A DNA stretch of 64,000 nucleotides from Salinarchaeum sp. IM2453 (GCF_019693215.1 NZ_CP081183.1:2545226-2609225), one strand, 5' to 3'. Shown: positions 1 to 9,211, counted from the stretch's first letter. Program-made: numbers and translations. Notes: generated by a model from the sequence alone, not told the origin.

Positions 1-591
1 GCTTCATCCCTTCAGATCGCCAGTAATTTGTCTAGCCTCTCAGTACCATACAAGATTACGTCGACGGCTGTTCCCACGCTGCCGCCATTCCTTGATATCT
101 CCCCATCAAACATCACGTTCGACGAACCGGTGGCCCGCGGGGATTCACCTGAATTTGCTATTGTCCTCAGTGAAACGAACGAAGACACAGCTATCAATCA
201 AGTAGAACTGGTTGCAGGCGATCTTGAACATGTTGATAATGAGCAGTCAATCTCGGGGGATCACATCAAGTTCGAGTCAACATCGGTGTCGCTTGATGCT
301 GGGGAAAGAAAGACCGTCGAGACAACAATTAACATACCAAGGGACGCGTCTAGTGGCATGTATACCGGAAATATCGAGGTGACTGGGAGCGACGAAACGG
401 CAGGAGGAGATTCCATGATAGAGTTAACTATTAACGTTCAATTAGCGGCTGAAGATTATGCCGATCCCGATGGAGTTATTCGGTTCAATGGGCTCCGTGA
501 CGCAATCGCTGACTGGCGTAATGGTGTGATCACGAAAGCATTGTTGGAGGATGTCATTGATGCGTGGCGAACACGGCGGGAGATAGACTAA
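1..591 (+). CDS. C-terminal part of a secreted protein with dockerin-like tail (partial)
   Basis: The frame is open from base 1 to the TAG at 591, so only the last 196 residues are in the window and the true start lies upstream. The first 150 or so residues look like a beta-sandwich of the kind found in haloarchaeal surface or secreted proteins: an acidic, Thr/Ser-rich stretch with alternating hydrophobics and a phrase like VSLDAGERKTVETTINIP, typical of an Ig/NEW3-like domain. The last 45 residues (ADPDGVIRFNGLRDAIADW through VIDAWRTR) match the dockerin-like helix pair seen at the C-terminus of many haloarchaeal secreted proteins, with the DG(V/I) loop and the repeated AIxxWR / VIDxWR motif. 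It is therefore probably an exported binding or degradative protein. The catalytic part, if any, is outside the window. Confidence 0.75.
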   Translation, partial: ASSLQIASNLSSLSVPYKITSTAVPTLPPFLDISPSNITFDEPVARGDSPEFAIVLSETNEDTAINQVELVAGDLEHVDNEQSISGDHIKFESTSVSLDAGERKTVETTINIPRDASSGMYTGNIEVTGSDETAGGDSMIELTINVQLAAEDYADPDGVIRFNGLRDAIADWRNGVITKALLEDVIDAWRTRREID

Positions 592-950
592 GCATCTGCT
601 TCACATCTTCTATTTCGACAATGCACATCGACGACTTAGGCAGCTACATTCGTGTTCTCGTCTTCGAGAATTACGGAGTCAAGACCTCTTGTGACAAGAC
701 GAACCGTGCGAAGCTCGACGGTGTCGAAAAGATTCAAAGCTACCTCTTAGAACGATTTGACGACATTTCCACTGTTGAGCGTGTCGATAATCTGCTATTG
801 ATCCCCTCATGCTCTGGAGACGTGAGTTAACGAACCTAGTGATCAATAGTCCCACATCAGGGATCTCAAAGACAGTATCCACAACAAGATTTAGGCCCAC
901 GTCTGACGTTCAGATACTTTCTATGATGCGACAGACGAACAGTCGCCGAA
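592..950. other. Gene-free stretch after the dockerin-like protein
   Basis: No convincing gene was found here. Short frames exist but lack acidic haloarchaeal composition and recognisable motifs. Together with the next block this looks like decayed accessory DNA. Confidence 0.4.
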
Positions 951-1420
951 GTGAAGTACCACGGGCGCGGTGGTCCGTGGCTTCGCCGTGGTCTCTAGCG
1001 TGGAGCCAGCGAAACGACCGGTGGCGAATTTAATTCCGCCCGCGCTCGTCCCTGTGGGGACTCGCGTGGAACCGGTAACACCCAAACACACCGGGAGTGC
1101 CACCGCAACAGAGGTCGTCTGTTGCAGCCGTGGCGGGTGTGTCCGTGGGCGTCCGCCCCTTCACGAGGGCGCGACACAGGCCCGGCGTCGTTCGAAAATC
1201 TCTGATTTTCATGATCACGAAAGACGGAGTCTTTCGGACGACACCGCGTCTTACCCCGAAGTGGGTGCGCGGGTTTTGCGAGGCCGATAACGTGGGTTCC
1301 ATACTGTAGTAGGGCGTCCCGATACTTAAAAACAGGGACGCAGCCGAGCGGACGCGCTTCACCCCCGCCCACGGTGGGGCGGGGAACTCGCGCTGCTTTT
1401 CGTTTAGACAAGGAGAAGAC
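951..1420 (+). mobile_element. GC-rich relic of an IS200/IS605 (IS1341-type) element
   Basis: This block is visibly richer in G+C than its surroundings. It starts with a 47-base sequence (951-997) that recurs inverted at 35265-35311 with three differences, as expected of an IS end. Read on the plus strand, about 1047-1200 encodes a degenerate stretch (VGTRVEPVTPKHTGSATATE, followed by a Ser/Arg-rich tail) that resembles the C-terminal tail of haloarchaeal TnpB proteins, but without an intact zinc ribbon or catalytic core. No TnpA is present. I call it a relic, not an active element. The family assignment rests on recall of haloarchaeal TnpB tails. Confidence 0.5.
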
Positions 1421-2064
1421 GCGTGGACTTGACATGGAAATCCTCTCGAAGTTCGCTATATTCGAAGCAAAAAGGCTTGGAAACGACAAAATTACAGACT
1501 TCACGTCACGGCATCGATGACCCTCAAACACACCGATTCTAAAGAGAAGACGGTCGCAGTAGAGATTCAGGCTATTGGCGATATAGTAGACAATGTAGAA
1601 ATCGACACGACCTTGCTGAGGAAGCACTTGAGCGCATGGTGTTCGGTAAGGCGATGGTTAACCTGACGTTGGAGGCTTTGGCCGGCATTACCCTAGTCGA
1701 CCTTGTAGGGTATAATTGATCACAAAGGCCAGTCATCCTCGACACCGAGGTGCCATTAACTTAAAACCCGTCTGAGATGATGGGTGTTCGAACTATATTA
1801 GGATAAACTTAAGCTTATTTATTAGTGAGCACAGCTATCGGCCGGTTGATTTATCCAAAGTAGCGGAAACCAGGCTTATTTGACTAATAAATACAAACTC
1901 TGTATCTTTGTACTGTTTACTCTGACAATCTCCATTTCAACACTTCGTAACTCCGGTATACCGAAATAAAATGGCTATGAAAGTTTTATAGCACGCTACA
2001 TGTGAGAAAAGTTTCTACGACAATTAAGCCGTGACAAGGGCACAGCAGAATCACGTCATCTCAG
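1421..2064. other. Gene-free, partly AT-rich stretch with a small possible gene fragment
   Basis: A 49-residue frame (1517-1666, starting MTLKHTDSKEKTVAVEIQ) is acidic enough to be haloarchaeal. Shifting the frame near 1615 lets it continue with a helical segment (EALERMVFGKAMVNLTLEAL), so it is probably a fragment of a broken gene. From about 1795 the DNA becomes AT-rich with nothing recognisable. Confidence 0.3.
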
Positions 2065-2859
2065 TCAAGAGCCTGAAGAACTGTTGCTAGACTCCCCACC
2101 TTTTTTATCACCAGGCCTACGATTATCTGGCCAATTGTCAGGAAAGTCAATTTCATTTTTATCCATGTTAGGATTGTAATAAACAACGTTCCAGTTGACA
2201 AAATAAACAGCAGAGATAGTGCCGGACAAATCAGTGTTTGCCTTCTTAATCTGACTGTTACTATTTGTATCCCATTCAAATTGTTCAGACTCCTTGTCAT
2301 CATCATAGAGTACACGGACAGAGAGGATGCCAGATCCCTGCCCCCGAAATACATTTCCATTGCCAGAGAATTCGGGGGTAGCTGGCTCTGTTCCGCATTG
2401 AACCACAAACCGGCGCTGGTTATTAGCACCAGACAGATCTGCACTTACTCTATCCCCTTCGAGAGTTATGTCAAGCTCAACTGTATCTTCCCCCTTACTG
2501 TTATTACAAGTACCATCGATCGTGGCTGTCTCACCGCCGTCAATCGAATCCTTGTCCCGTTCGAGAGTAATGTCAAGATCTGACTTGATTGTTGCATCTG
2601 TGATGGTAATTTCTTCGGTAAAACGGTTTGTCACGTTCACTAGCGGTTCGGACTCACCTTCATCAAGAACGATCTTTGGAAGGGTCTCATCAGAGTCATT
2701 CTCACCTTGGACATCATAGCCCACGAATGCTTGTTCGTCAGATACTACCTCAATACGCACATCACGCTCAGCAGTTGTGCTACTAAACGCGCCCGAACCA
2801 AGGGTAAACGCTCCAGCACTCGTGCCACCGAGAAGTAAGAGGATCCTTCGTCGTTTCAC
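2065..2859 (-). CDS. Tat-exported DUF1102-like surface protein
   Basis: A 264-residue protein. I chose the GTG at 2857-2859 because it puts a short twin-arginine signal at the N-terminus (VKRRRILLLLGGTSAGAF); an ATG at 2940 would add 27 unlikely residues. The signal is followed by GSGAFSSTTAERDVRIEVV, the same junction as the four proteins at 6.3-10.9 kb and the one at 14.1 kb. The mature part is acidic and beta-rich with two Cys (CNNS, VVQC) and ends in a Gly/Ser-rich tail (GGESSNSSSGS). It probably acts outside the cell as an extracellular or filament-type protein. It is the most divergent paralogue of the set and lacks the VNPDS..F.DVF block, so the family assignment rests mainly on the N-terminus. 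Confidence 0.65.
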   Translation of the reverse strand: MKRRRILLLLGGTSAGAFTLGSGAFSSTTAERDVRIEVVSDEQAFVGYDVQGENDSDETLPKIVLDEGESEPLVNVTNRFTEEITITDATIKSDLDITLERDKDSIDGGETATIDGTCNNSKGEDTVELDITLEGDRVSADLSGANNQRRFVVQCGTEPATPEFSGNGNVFRGQGSGILSVRVLYDDDKESEQFEWDTNSNSQIKKANTDLSGTISAVYFVNWNVVYYNPNMDKNEIDFPDNWPDNRRPGDKKGGESSNSSSGS

Positions 2860-3345
2860 GGCTGAGATTGAATCTATCTCTATGTTACATTCAATCTCTA
2901 CTCTCTTTGTTATGCGGTGTTCAATATGCTGGAAATACATACCTGAGAAGGCGAAAAGTACCCTTGAGATAGGATGCGGTCAGTCGATTTTGATACCAGA
3001 TTGTCTGCACCAATCATGGATCGGTGACAGACTGGGCTGAATAGTAGTTTGGTGGTCCGGTACGCAGTGTACAGGCGGTACAAGGCGACTGCCCCGGGGC
3101 TTGACCCCGGGGTGAGTTCACATTCATGTATGCCAACAGCCGAGGTGTAGGTCTTTACCTTGCACTATCTATAACAGTTGTTGATAATACGATTTCTTTA
3201 TTCAGTGGTGATCCGGTAACAAACCGTGACACACCATCGTCATATGACTCGTGTTGAATAATAAAACTGTGTTTTCAACTACTGATAACCAAAAACAGTG
3301 GAGTCCGGGGCAGGTTTAACTGGACTGGGAACTACATCTATATGC
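2860..3345. other. Intergenic region with IS-end hairpin
   Basis: This region lies between the divergent genes at 2859 and 3346. It holds the IS-end-like sequence described separately at 3069-3120 and AT-rich DNA upstream of the cupin gene. No further gene was seen. Confidence 0.5.
3069..3120 (+). mobile_element. Solo IS end with strong hairpin
   Basis: The segment contains ACAGGCGGTACAAGGCGACT followed by two CCCCGGGG blocks separated by CTTGA, a strong foldback. The same end, more or less decayed, occurs on the minus strand at about 38411-38470 (ACAGGCGGTACGAGGCGGAT when read on that strand) and at about 13983-14045. It looks like the subterminal hairpin of an IS200/IS605-type element left behind after loss of the transposase. 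Confidence 0.5.
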
Positions 3346-3669
3346 ATGGATAGTTTTAACGTAAGCGACGTAGCCGAAGAGATCCCAGAAGATGAACATT
3401 CAACAGAGACCGTTCGCACTGACAATGTAAGCGTTGAAGTAATGGCATTTACACCGGGTGATGACGATCCAATGCATTCACATCATGAAGATGAAGTGTA
3501 TCAGGTTGTCTCTGGACACGGAAAACTCAATGTTGAGGGAAATAGCGTCGACGTTGGTCCCGGGGATGTAGTCCATCTTGAGCCGGGGACCGAACATCAG
3601 TTCCATGATTTCGAAGATGAACTTGTCGTAACTGTGCTTTACGGACCAGCAAAGCACTCAGACGAGTAG
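3346..3669 (+). CDS. Small cupin-domain protein
   Basis: A 107-residue single-domain cupin starting at the ATG at 3346 (MDSFNVSDVAEE). An upstream in-frame start at 3298 would add 16 atypical residues. Cupin motif 1 is seen as MHSHHEDEVYQVVSGHG, providing the two His and the Glu of the usual metal site, and motif 2 as VGPGDVVHLEPGTEHQFHD with the last metal-ligand His. The fold is a small beta barrel that binds a divalent metal. Small haloarchaeal cupins of this type have no fixed function; sugar or mannose-type binding and detoxification have been proposed. The neighbours do not indicate a substrate. Confidence 0.85.
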   Translation: MDSFNVSDVAEEIPEDEHSTETVRTDNVSVEVMAFTPGDDDPMHSHHEDEVYQVVSGHGKLNVEGNSVDVGPGDVVHLEPGTEHQFHDFEDELVVTVLYGPAKHSDE

Positions 3670-3869
3670 GAAACAGCTGCCAGTGGGATGTACTGTTGAT
3701 TGAGACCATTGAGTATCAGTATATCTGTGCACGTCCTCTATTTGCGACACCGTCGTTGGTCTCATGGGTAGGAGTTTATACGTTGAACAGAAGCCTACAC
3801 GGATTATCTCTCTTTCATTCCTCCTTGTCGCCGTTCTTGCAATCGGGGGGATACGAACTGTCTCGGACG

Positions 3870-4196
3870 ATGTATACTGGCAACAGCGGTGACGCCGTCA
3901 GACAGTTTGTCCGAATTGCTGTTGTAATCGCAATATTGCTCGCTGCTGTGCCGCTTGGCTTTTTCTGTGGAAGAATAACAGTGTCAGCACTGACGGACAG
4001 TCTTGCTGCTGGAACTGTGGTGCTTGCAGGATCAGTGATCACGGTAGCAATCGTAGGACTTAGATTGGATGTCGTTGGGGAAGAAGCAGTGCCGAAAACA
4101 CTCAAAGCATATACAGATGCATATGCGGTAAGAAAGCAGAATTGTATGCTTCTTGTAGCGTTCATCATCGTAGGAATACACAGAATATCCACATAG
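3870..4196 (+). CDS. Small membrane protein, unknown function
   Basis: A 108-residue frame beginning MYTGNSGDAVRQF. Residues 15-35 (VVIAILLAAVPLGFF) and 45-65 (AGTVVLAGSVITVAIVGL) form two transmembrane helices. The following DVVGEEAVPKTLKAYTDAYA is soluble-looking, and the last 20 residues (MLLVAFIIVGIHRIST) may form a third helix or come from a frameshifted tail. No family was recognised. It could extend upstream in frame to 3696, but that part is not haloarchaeal in composition. It is a plausible small integral membrane protein. Confidence 0.4.
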   Translation: MYTGNSGDAVRQFVRIAVVIAILLAAVPLGFFCGRITVSALTDSLAAGTVVLAGSVITVAIVGLRLDVVGEEAVPKTLKAYTDAYAVRKQNCMLLVAFIIVGIHRIST

Positions 4197-4757
4197 AGCA
4201 ACCTACGGACAGAACTACGATCAGCCAGGAAGTACAGAACCGCAATACAATTGCCAGAAACAAATTGTGAAAGAATGACAAACAATCCTTTCCTATCATA
4301 TGTCCGGGTCCATTCAAGCATGTATTTCGAAGATTAAACGATAGTACCGGCTAATTCTGGGGGTATATTACAATAAATACAGAGTGTTGATGTTAGTGAC
4401 AACAAGCCAGCGATAACCGGGGCTTGGATGAAAATATCGCGGAACCAACGTGATCAAGAATGCAGACAACTAACCTAAACAGTAACCCGTCAGAGAAATG
4501 CAGTGTACACGGATCGATGACAAAGGTGAATAAGGAATATGCGAATATTCGAGCAAAACTTCAGCACGTGTTTGAGCCAAACAATCATTTATCTTATACA
4601 CAATATTGCAGATTGCTGAAGCAGGCAAAAATAGCTGAAACGCTTCGATTGTTCAAGCTTCGCAGTTTGACTAAACACGTCACCAATTACAAAAGTAATA
4701 TAAGTGGATGTTGTTAATTTAATCACAACCGAACCTTGTTACTCAGATTATCATAAC
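4197..4757. other. Gene-poor stretch
   Basis: Only one frame of more than 80 codons occurs here (4460-4717), and its product is basic and Cys/His-rich, unlike the acidic proteome, so I do not call it. Nothing else is recognisable. Confidence 0.4.
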
Positions 4758-5039
4758 ATGTCCGAAGAAACACAGAAAGACTCGACGACTGTCAATGTTG
4801 ATGTCGGTGATGGGGAGGATCTAGCCGTTGCAGTCACAACTGCTATTGGAGAGATAAAAGATATTCCGCCAGCAGAAGTTGAGTCAATCGATGGCCTTGA
4901 CGGTGAGGCGTTGACGGAGTTCTATCAAACAGCTGTTGCGGGTGAACTGAGCGACATTACAATATCGTTTTGTCACAAAGATGTCAAGGTATCAATTTCG
5001 GACGCTGGCACAGTTCAAGCAGAAAGGAATAGGCTGTAG
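4758..5039 (+). CDS. HalOD1-domain protein
   Basis: A 93-residue acidic protein starting at MSEETQKDSTTVNVD. It fits the Halobacterial output domain (HalOD1): an N-terminal helix (LAVAVTTAIGEIKDIPPAEV), a central phrase IDGLDGEALTEFYQTA corresponding to the usual 'VDPDALDALF' helix, then beta strands DITISFCHKDVKVSISDAGTV. HalOD1 domains occur alone or fused to haloarchaeal response regulators and are thought to relay or modulate signals. The standalone form here has no adjacent receiver protein, so its partner is unknown. Confidence 0.8.
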   Translation: MSEETQKDSTTVNVDVGDGEDLAVAVTTAIGEIKDIPPAEVESIDGLDGEALTEFYQTAVAGELSDITISFCHKDVKVSISDAGTVQAERNRL

Positions 5040-5255
5040 GCTTCCTTATTGGTTGAGCCACACTCTTGCATTACTGCCTCAATTGCTTGCTCTCAGATAC
5101 GATAAAGATAGCATACATATCAATTCATATGATAACAGTTCCGATGACGATCTCGACCGATCTGTGACTTTCGATTGCGGTATGTCCGCTGGTTGCGGTC
5201 AATGCGAACAGACCAACAATTACAAGCAGTATCCACATCACTAATCGAGACCAGT

Positions 5256-5855
5256 TCATGAGGGTTCATCTGGTGGTCCGCTGGACCCAATTCGATGTTG
5301 ATACGAGTAATATGTGTGCACGACCGATGATGCGGCAAACACACTCACGACTACCCCGGCAAGAGCCTGTCCAGAAACGGCACCAAACACAAAAATGCCA
5401 AAGTACGACATTGCCGCCAGTGCGATACAGATTGCTGAGAGTGACAGATAGTATTCGCTCCAGTTGATATCGCGTTCGGGAACATACTCAAGATAGAGTT
5501 CAATCTCACGAGCGGCTTGAGTCAATGTGAGTTCACCGCGTTGCTGATCATAATCGACGACACCGACTTTGTCAAGTTTAGGCAAGTGAGATTGGCGAAT
5601 TGCCGTATATACACGTTTCCGGCTTTGTGACGTAATATTCTGGACAGAGGTGTTATTTTCCCACGCTGCAACCTGATCGACCACTTCTCGAAGCGTTGCT
5701 CGATATCCAGCACCCCGTTGTTTCAGATAGTGGAGGATATACCGACGGCGGCGGTTGCTGAGAACATCGAAAATAGCATCCCGATCGAGTTCATTCTGTG
5801 TCGTTGCGTCCTGTGGTGTTGGAAATGGAATGAGATTCCTAAGCATCCCGACCAC
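5256..5855 (-). CDS. HTH regulator with membrane tail (DUF7344-like)
   Basis: A 199-residue protein. Residues 20-110 form a winged-helix domain of the haloarchaeal DUF7344 type, with the signature DAIFDVLSNRRRRYILHYL, then a loop, then RKRVYTAIRQSHLPKLDKVG, VVDYDQQRGELTLT. The rest carries two hydrophobic helices (about 135-155 and 158-178), so it is probably membrane-anchored. A second protein of the same design lies at 10989-11501, on the other side of the surface-protein genes. Such regulators are common near haloarchaeal exported-protein loci, so control of the neighbouring DUF1102-like genes is a reasonable guess. An alternative start lies three codons downstream. Confidence 0.75.
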   Translation of the reverse strand: MVGMLRNLIPFPTPQDATTQNELDRDAIFDVLSNRRRRYILHYLKQRGAGYRATLREVVDQVAAWENNTSVQNITSQSRKRVYTAIRQSHLPKLDKVGVVDYDQQRGELTLTQAAREIELYLEYVPERDINWSEYYLSLSAICIALAAMSYFGIFVFGAVSGQALAGVVVSVFAASSVVHTYYSYQHRIGSSGPPDEPS

Positions 5856-6240
5856 CCGCAGAACAGATGCATGTCATGATACAGGTAATACTATATATCG
5901 TGTTGTTACTTAGCTAATCACATACTTCAACGTGCTAATAATATTCAAACAGTTGATTAACGAATACTGATTTTACCGTGTATAACCCGTTAAATTACGG
6001 GGCCTGAATGGATAATCATTGATTATACTGCTAACAGATCCATCTACAAGGTGGTTGCAACTAGCAGTATGTCTCGTGTGATCTCCGTCCTGTTCAGACG
6101 GGTTGTTCGTTATTGTGGACGAAATGGCTAGTCACCGGTTATTACACCGATTGTGTAGTTCTGGCATAATTAGTCTCCGTATAATGTCTCTTTGTTCGTC
6201 ATTTGGTTCATGCTACGGCGCGATTACTTCTTGTGTGGCT
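5856..6240. other. Intergenic region upstream of the surface-protein genes
   Basis: This is AT-rich DNA between the divergent regulator (start 5855) and the first DUF1102-like gene. Short plus-strand frames around 6103-6410 overlap the gene at 6305 and look like shadows. No gene is called. Confidence 0.5.
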
Positions 6241-6304
6241 GTGTATACAAAAGGGGGTATCAGAACATATGCGATAATAGGCGCGAAATCGGCGCTGATC
6301 AACA
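6241..6304 (+). promoter_or_regulatory. Conserved leader of DUF1102-like gene (copy 1)
   Basis: The 60 or so bases before the ATG at 6305 share most of their sequence with the leader at 8471-8538: both have ATACAAAAGGGG, then TATCAGA, ATAGGCGCGAA, and a short GC hairpin (GGCGC/GCGC pairs) ending shortly before the start codon. Because the two leaders are conserved while most intergenic DNA here is not, they probably contain the promoter and a structured 5' end. Confidence 0.5.
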
Positions 6305-7459
6305 ATGGACCGACGAAAATTCCTTCTCGGGGCTGGGAGTGCTGCGATCGGTGGCAGTGCATTGGTTGGCTCCGGGGCGTTTACACGAGTGGAATCGCAA
6401 CGCCGAGTAAAAATTGAAGTGGCCGAAGATCCAGATGCATATCTTGGACTGGAAGGATGTGAAGGATCGCCAAATAGCAGCTACACAAATATTGATGACA
6501 GTGGGCACCTCGAAGTTGATATGTCGCCAGATAATACAACCGATGCTGGCGGGCAGGGGATCAACTCAGATTCACGGTCGTATTTTGACGATGTCTTCCA
6601 AATCTGTAATAATGGCAAGCAAGACGTCTGTGTTTGGATCAATGATGATGACGATTGGCCAACGTATGATGACACAGGCGAACGCCGTGTTGAATTCTAT
6701 GTTGGTAACAGTGTTGGAGCCGGAGACCTGACAGGACTTGAGGAGCAGTCAATCATTGGCCAAGAAAATGCCGTTCAACTGACGACTGGCCAGTGTGTCT
6801 GTATTGGAATCGCAACAGTCTCCAAAGAGTTGTCTGAAGAGGATCAACTGCTAGCTGAGCTTGATAACGAGATCACAATCACAGCCGATGCAGATGTCGA
6901 ATGCGAAGCTACGGCCTGTCCGGAACTCTCCGGTGCCTACGAATGTACCTCATATCTTTTCTCACAAGCTGCTGAAGAGTGGGAGCGTATCGGAACAGGG
7001 TTTGCGGTGACAAACTTAGGATCAGCTACAACGGCTGATATTGCGGTCGCAAATGAGCCTGGAAAATGGGAAGACGATCTTGAGATCGGTGCATTTGAGA
7101 CAACGGGTATTGTGTCCGACGCTTCGTTTCCAACACGAGCATTATTATTCTGGGATCCAGTGGATGAGGAGTGTATTGATGTTGTTGATGCACCGACATG
7201 GGGCGAGTACAAAGAAGAGGAGGATATTGATGACCTAGAAGATTGGTTTGATAAGTTTGGGACAGCAGATCCTCCTGATGATATACCAGAAGATCCAGAT
7301 GATGATCTTGTTGTACGTGTTGAGGATATCCCTGAAGAAGGCGTTGAAGACCAAGTTGGACCCGACGAATCAATTCCAGATGATCAATGGCCAGACATGA
7401 GCGATCCTGCAGAAGAGGAGGGATGGATTACCTGCGAAAAGTTTGATGACGAAGAGTAG
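6305..7459 (+). CDS. Tat-exported DUF1102-like surface protein, long acidic form
   Basis: A 384-residue protein starting MDRRKFLLGAGSAAIGG, a clear twin-arginine signal (RRKFL) with hydrophobic core, then GSGAFTRVESQRRVKIEV. The N-terminal 200 residues contain the family block: AEDPDAYLGLEGC, GINSDSRSYFDDVFQICNN, then a strand pattern with VCVWI. A conserved Cys-containing phrase (GQCVCIGIATVSK) follows at about 165-178. Residues 215 onward form a second, beta-rich domain, and the end is highly acidic (DDIPEDPDDDLVVRVEDIPE). Residues 1-200 are nearly identical to the paralogue at 9212. It is probably exported folded and cleaved; the role may be a surface layer, fibre or adhesin subunit. The substrate or partner is unknown. 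Confidence 0.8.
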   Translation: MDRRKFLLGAGSAAIGGSALVGSGAFTRVESQRRVKIEVAEDPDAYLGLEGCEGSPNSSYTNIDDSGHLEVDMSPDNTTDAGGQGINSDSRSYFDDVFQICNNGKQDVCVWINDDDDWPTYDDTGERRVEFYVGNSVGAGDLTGLEEQSIIGQENAVQLTTGQCVCIGIATVSKELSEEDQLLAELDNEITITADADVECEATACPELSGAYECTSYLFSQAAEEWERIGTGFAVTNLGSATTADIAVANEPGKWEDDLEIGAFETTGIVSDASFPTRALLFWDPVDEECIDVVDAPTWGEYKEEEDIDDLEDWFDKFGTADPPDDIPEDPDDDLVVRVEDIPEEGVEDQVGPDESIPDDQWPDMSDPAEEEGWITCEKFDDEE

Positions 7460-8100
7460 TGCAAAGCTAGATATCAGACCATTACGGTGAACTTACGCCG
7501 GTCTACTCTGCTCGGGCTACGCCCTCGCTTTGTTGAGTGCAGGGCTTTGTGCCTTTCGGGCAGGTGTTTCTGGTTCCACGGTGGCACTTGCAAGCCCTGT
7601 CCCGCGCTGGGACAGGCTCACAGCGGTGTCAGTCTCCACAGGTGTTGATTCGGATTGTCTTACCCCCTACTTGCTGGTGACGGGGAAATAGCGTCTGACC
7701 GCGGGTATGATCCCACTCGAAGCCAGCCTCATGAGTAAATCCCGTCACAATTCAATGTCTGGTATCAATTTGGTTGCATGGTTTGATGTGGCTGAGTGAC
7801 CGCTGTATCCCCGCTCTATCTTGCTCCCGTTGGTCGCTCCTTGAGGACGGGAACATAGCCTGTAGATCATATCGAGATTCGGTCCATGATCTGAAGACCC
7901 TCCTTCAAGCCGCCGGCTGTTGATTCCAGCTCACGGTACCGCTAAGTGCCATACCGAGATCGGAGACAGAGGCTTAGTCTCGCTAATAATCCGACCATGC
8001 TGACCAGACTGCAATCATGAACCACCCAGCCAAGCGGTGCGGTTCCGTGGAAACCACACCCTCGTTCACAGGGAGGTGGGAAGTCAGTAATGTTCTATCG
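7460..8100 (-). pseudogene. Decayed tnpB (IS1341-type) fragments
   Basis: No intact gene occurs here. Read on the minus strand, about 7660-7490 gives a degraded TnpB-like tail (TPVETDTAVSLSQRGTGLA, followed by a Glu/Thr/Pro-rich end). At 7820-7865 the sequence CTCCCGTTGGTCGCTCCTTG is nearly the same as the IS edge at 60948-60967. Around 8017-8090 a plus-strand phrase (NHPAKRCGSVETTPSFTGRW) also resembles a TnpB end. At least two element remnants appear to be stacked here. No TnpA was seen. Confidence 0.5.
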
Positions 8101-8470
8101 TGTTGTCAACTATTCGTCCATGCGCTCGTACAGCTTGGAGCATGGCCGCTACAGCAATGCCGAGGCAAACACCTACGAATTGGTCGGAGGAGAACAGCAG
8201 TATTGTGCAACAACGTAATAACACTGGATTAATCATAACGAATAGCGATATTATCTCAAACGATCGGTCGAGTACATTGAAACTCACCGTGGATACACTG
8301 CCAGGCAACAGAATGGATTTCACATACGATTCCAGCACGTTATGCTGTTAGTGTGATATTTCAATTGGTATATCGTCTGGTTATCGATTCATAATCAGTG
8401 GTTGTTTTGTTTGGCCGTGCCATTGAGCAGTCAATTAAAATACACATACAGCGGTTGTATGATTTCCTGC
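8101..8470. other. Gene-free spacer before second surface-protein group
   Basis: No supported gene. Frames of 80 or so codons on both strands overlap one another and have no recognisable motif. Confidence 0.4.
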
Positions 8471-8538
8471 GAGTGCATACAAAAGGGGATTCCTATCAGA
8501 TACATGAATAGGCGCGAAGCCCCGCGCCAGAATAACCC
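8471..8538 (+). promoter_or_regulatory. Conserved leader of DUF1102-like gene (copy 2)
   Basis: This leader pairs with 6241-6304. It contains ATACAAAAGGGG, TATCAGA, ATAGGCGCGAA and a GC hairpin (GGCGCG...CGCGCC) ending about 10 bases before the ATG at 8539. It is the likely promoter and leader for the three closely spaced genes 8539-10877. Confidence 0.5.
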
Positions 8539-9189
8539 ATGGATCGACGAAAGTTTCTGATCGGAGCTGGTGGGGCTGCCATTAGTGGCAGTGCTATCCT
8601 TGGCTCCGGTGCGTTTACACGGGTAGAATCGCAACGCCGAGTAATAATCGAAGTCGCAGAAGACCCAGATGCATATCTCGGACTGGATGAGTGTCCTGAA
8701 TCGCCAAATCAGAGCTACGCAGATATCGATGAGGATGGCCATCTAGAAATTGATATGTCGCCAGACAATCCAACCGAGGTGGGCGGCGAAGGAGTTAACT
8801 CAGATTCATTCACCTTTGCTGATGATGTTTTTGAGGTCTGTAATAACGGGAAGCAGGAAGCGGTGCTCTGGATCGAATCCAGCGATGCTGAAGATCTCGA
8901 TGATCCACCAGAAGAGTATGAAGACGATCTCCCTCGAGTGCAATTCTACATCCTCGACGAGGAGGGAGACATCCAGCGAATTAGTGCCGAAAATCAAGAT
9001 GAGGCAGTTGACAACGAGTGGTTCACCTCGATTGAAGAAGGGGGCTGTGTCTGTGTCGGAATCCGGACGATGACGAAGGGACTCGAAACTGGCGATCAGC
9101 TTATTGATGATGACGAGGTCGTCATCCACGCCAATGCAGATCTGGTAGGTGACGAGAACGGGGGGAATGGGGATGACAACGGGGACTAA
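8539..9189 (+). CDS. Tat-exported DUF1102-like surface protein, short form
   Basis: A 216-residue paralogue beginning MDRRKFLIGAGGAAISG, a twin-arginine signal, then GSGAFTRVESQRRVIIEVAE. It has the core block AEDPDAYLGLDEC, a GVNSDSFTFADDVFEVCNN phrase, and the Cys-containing GGCVCVGIRTMTKG. Unlike the paralogues at 6305 and 9212 it stops just after the first domain with a Gly/Asn/Asp tail (DENGGNGDDNGD). It is followed 22 bases later by the next paralogue, so the two are almost surely cotranscribed. It is probably extracellular. Confidence 0.8.
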   Translation: MDRRKFLIGAGGAAISGSAILGSGAFTRVESQRRVIIEVAEDPDAYLGLDECPESPNQSYADIDEDGHLEIDMSPDNPTEVGGEGVNSDSFTFADDVFEVCNNGKQEAVLWIESSDAEDLDDPPEEYEDDLPRVQFYILDEEGDIQRISAENQDEAVDNEWFTSIEEGGCVCVGIRTMTKGLETGDQLIDDDEVVIHANADLVGDENGGNGDDNGD

Positions 9190-9211
9190 TAATTTCAGAC
9201 AGTGATCAAAT

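Noticed and set aside
995-1627. 210-codon minus-strand frame
   Set aside because: It runs through the GC-rich TnpB relic in the antisense direction. High GC lowers stop frequency, and the product is Arg-rich without any domain.
3815-4321. 168-codon minus-strand frame
   Set aside because: It is antisense to the small membrane protein at 3870-4196 and looks like its mirror (Ser/Thr/Pro/Ala-rich).
4460-4717. 85-codon frame on the plus strand
   Set aside because: The product is basic and rich in Lys, Cys and His, unlike the acidic haloarchaeal proteome here, and has no recognisable motif.
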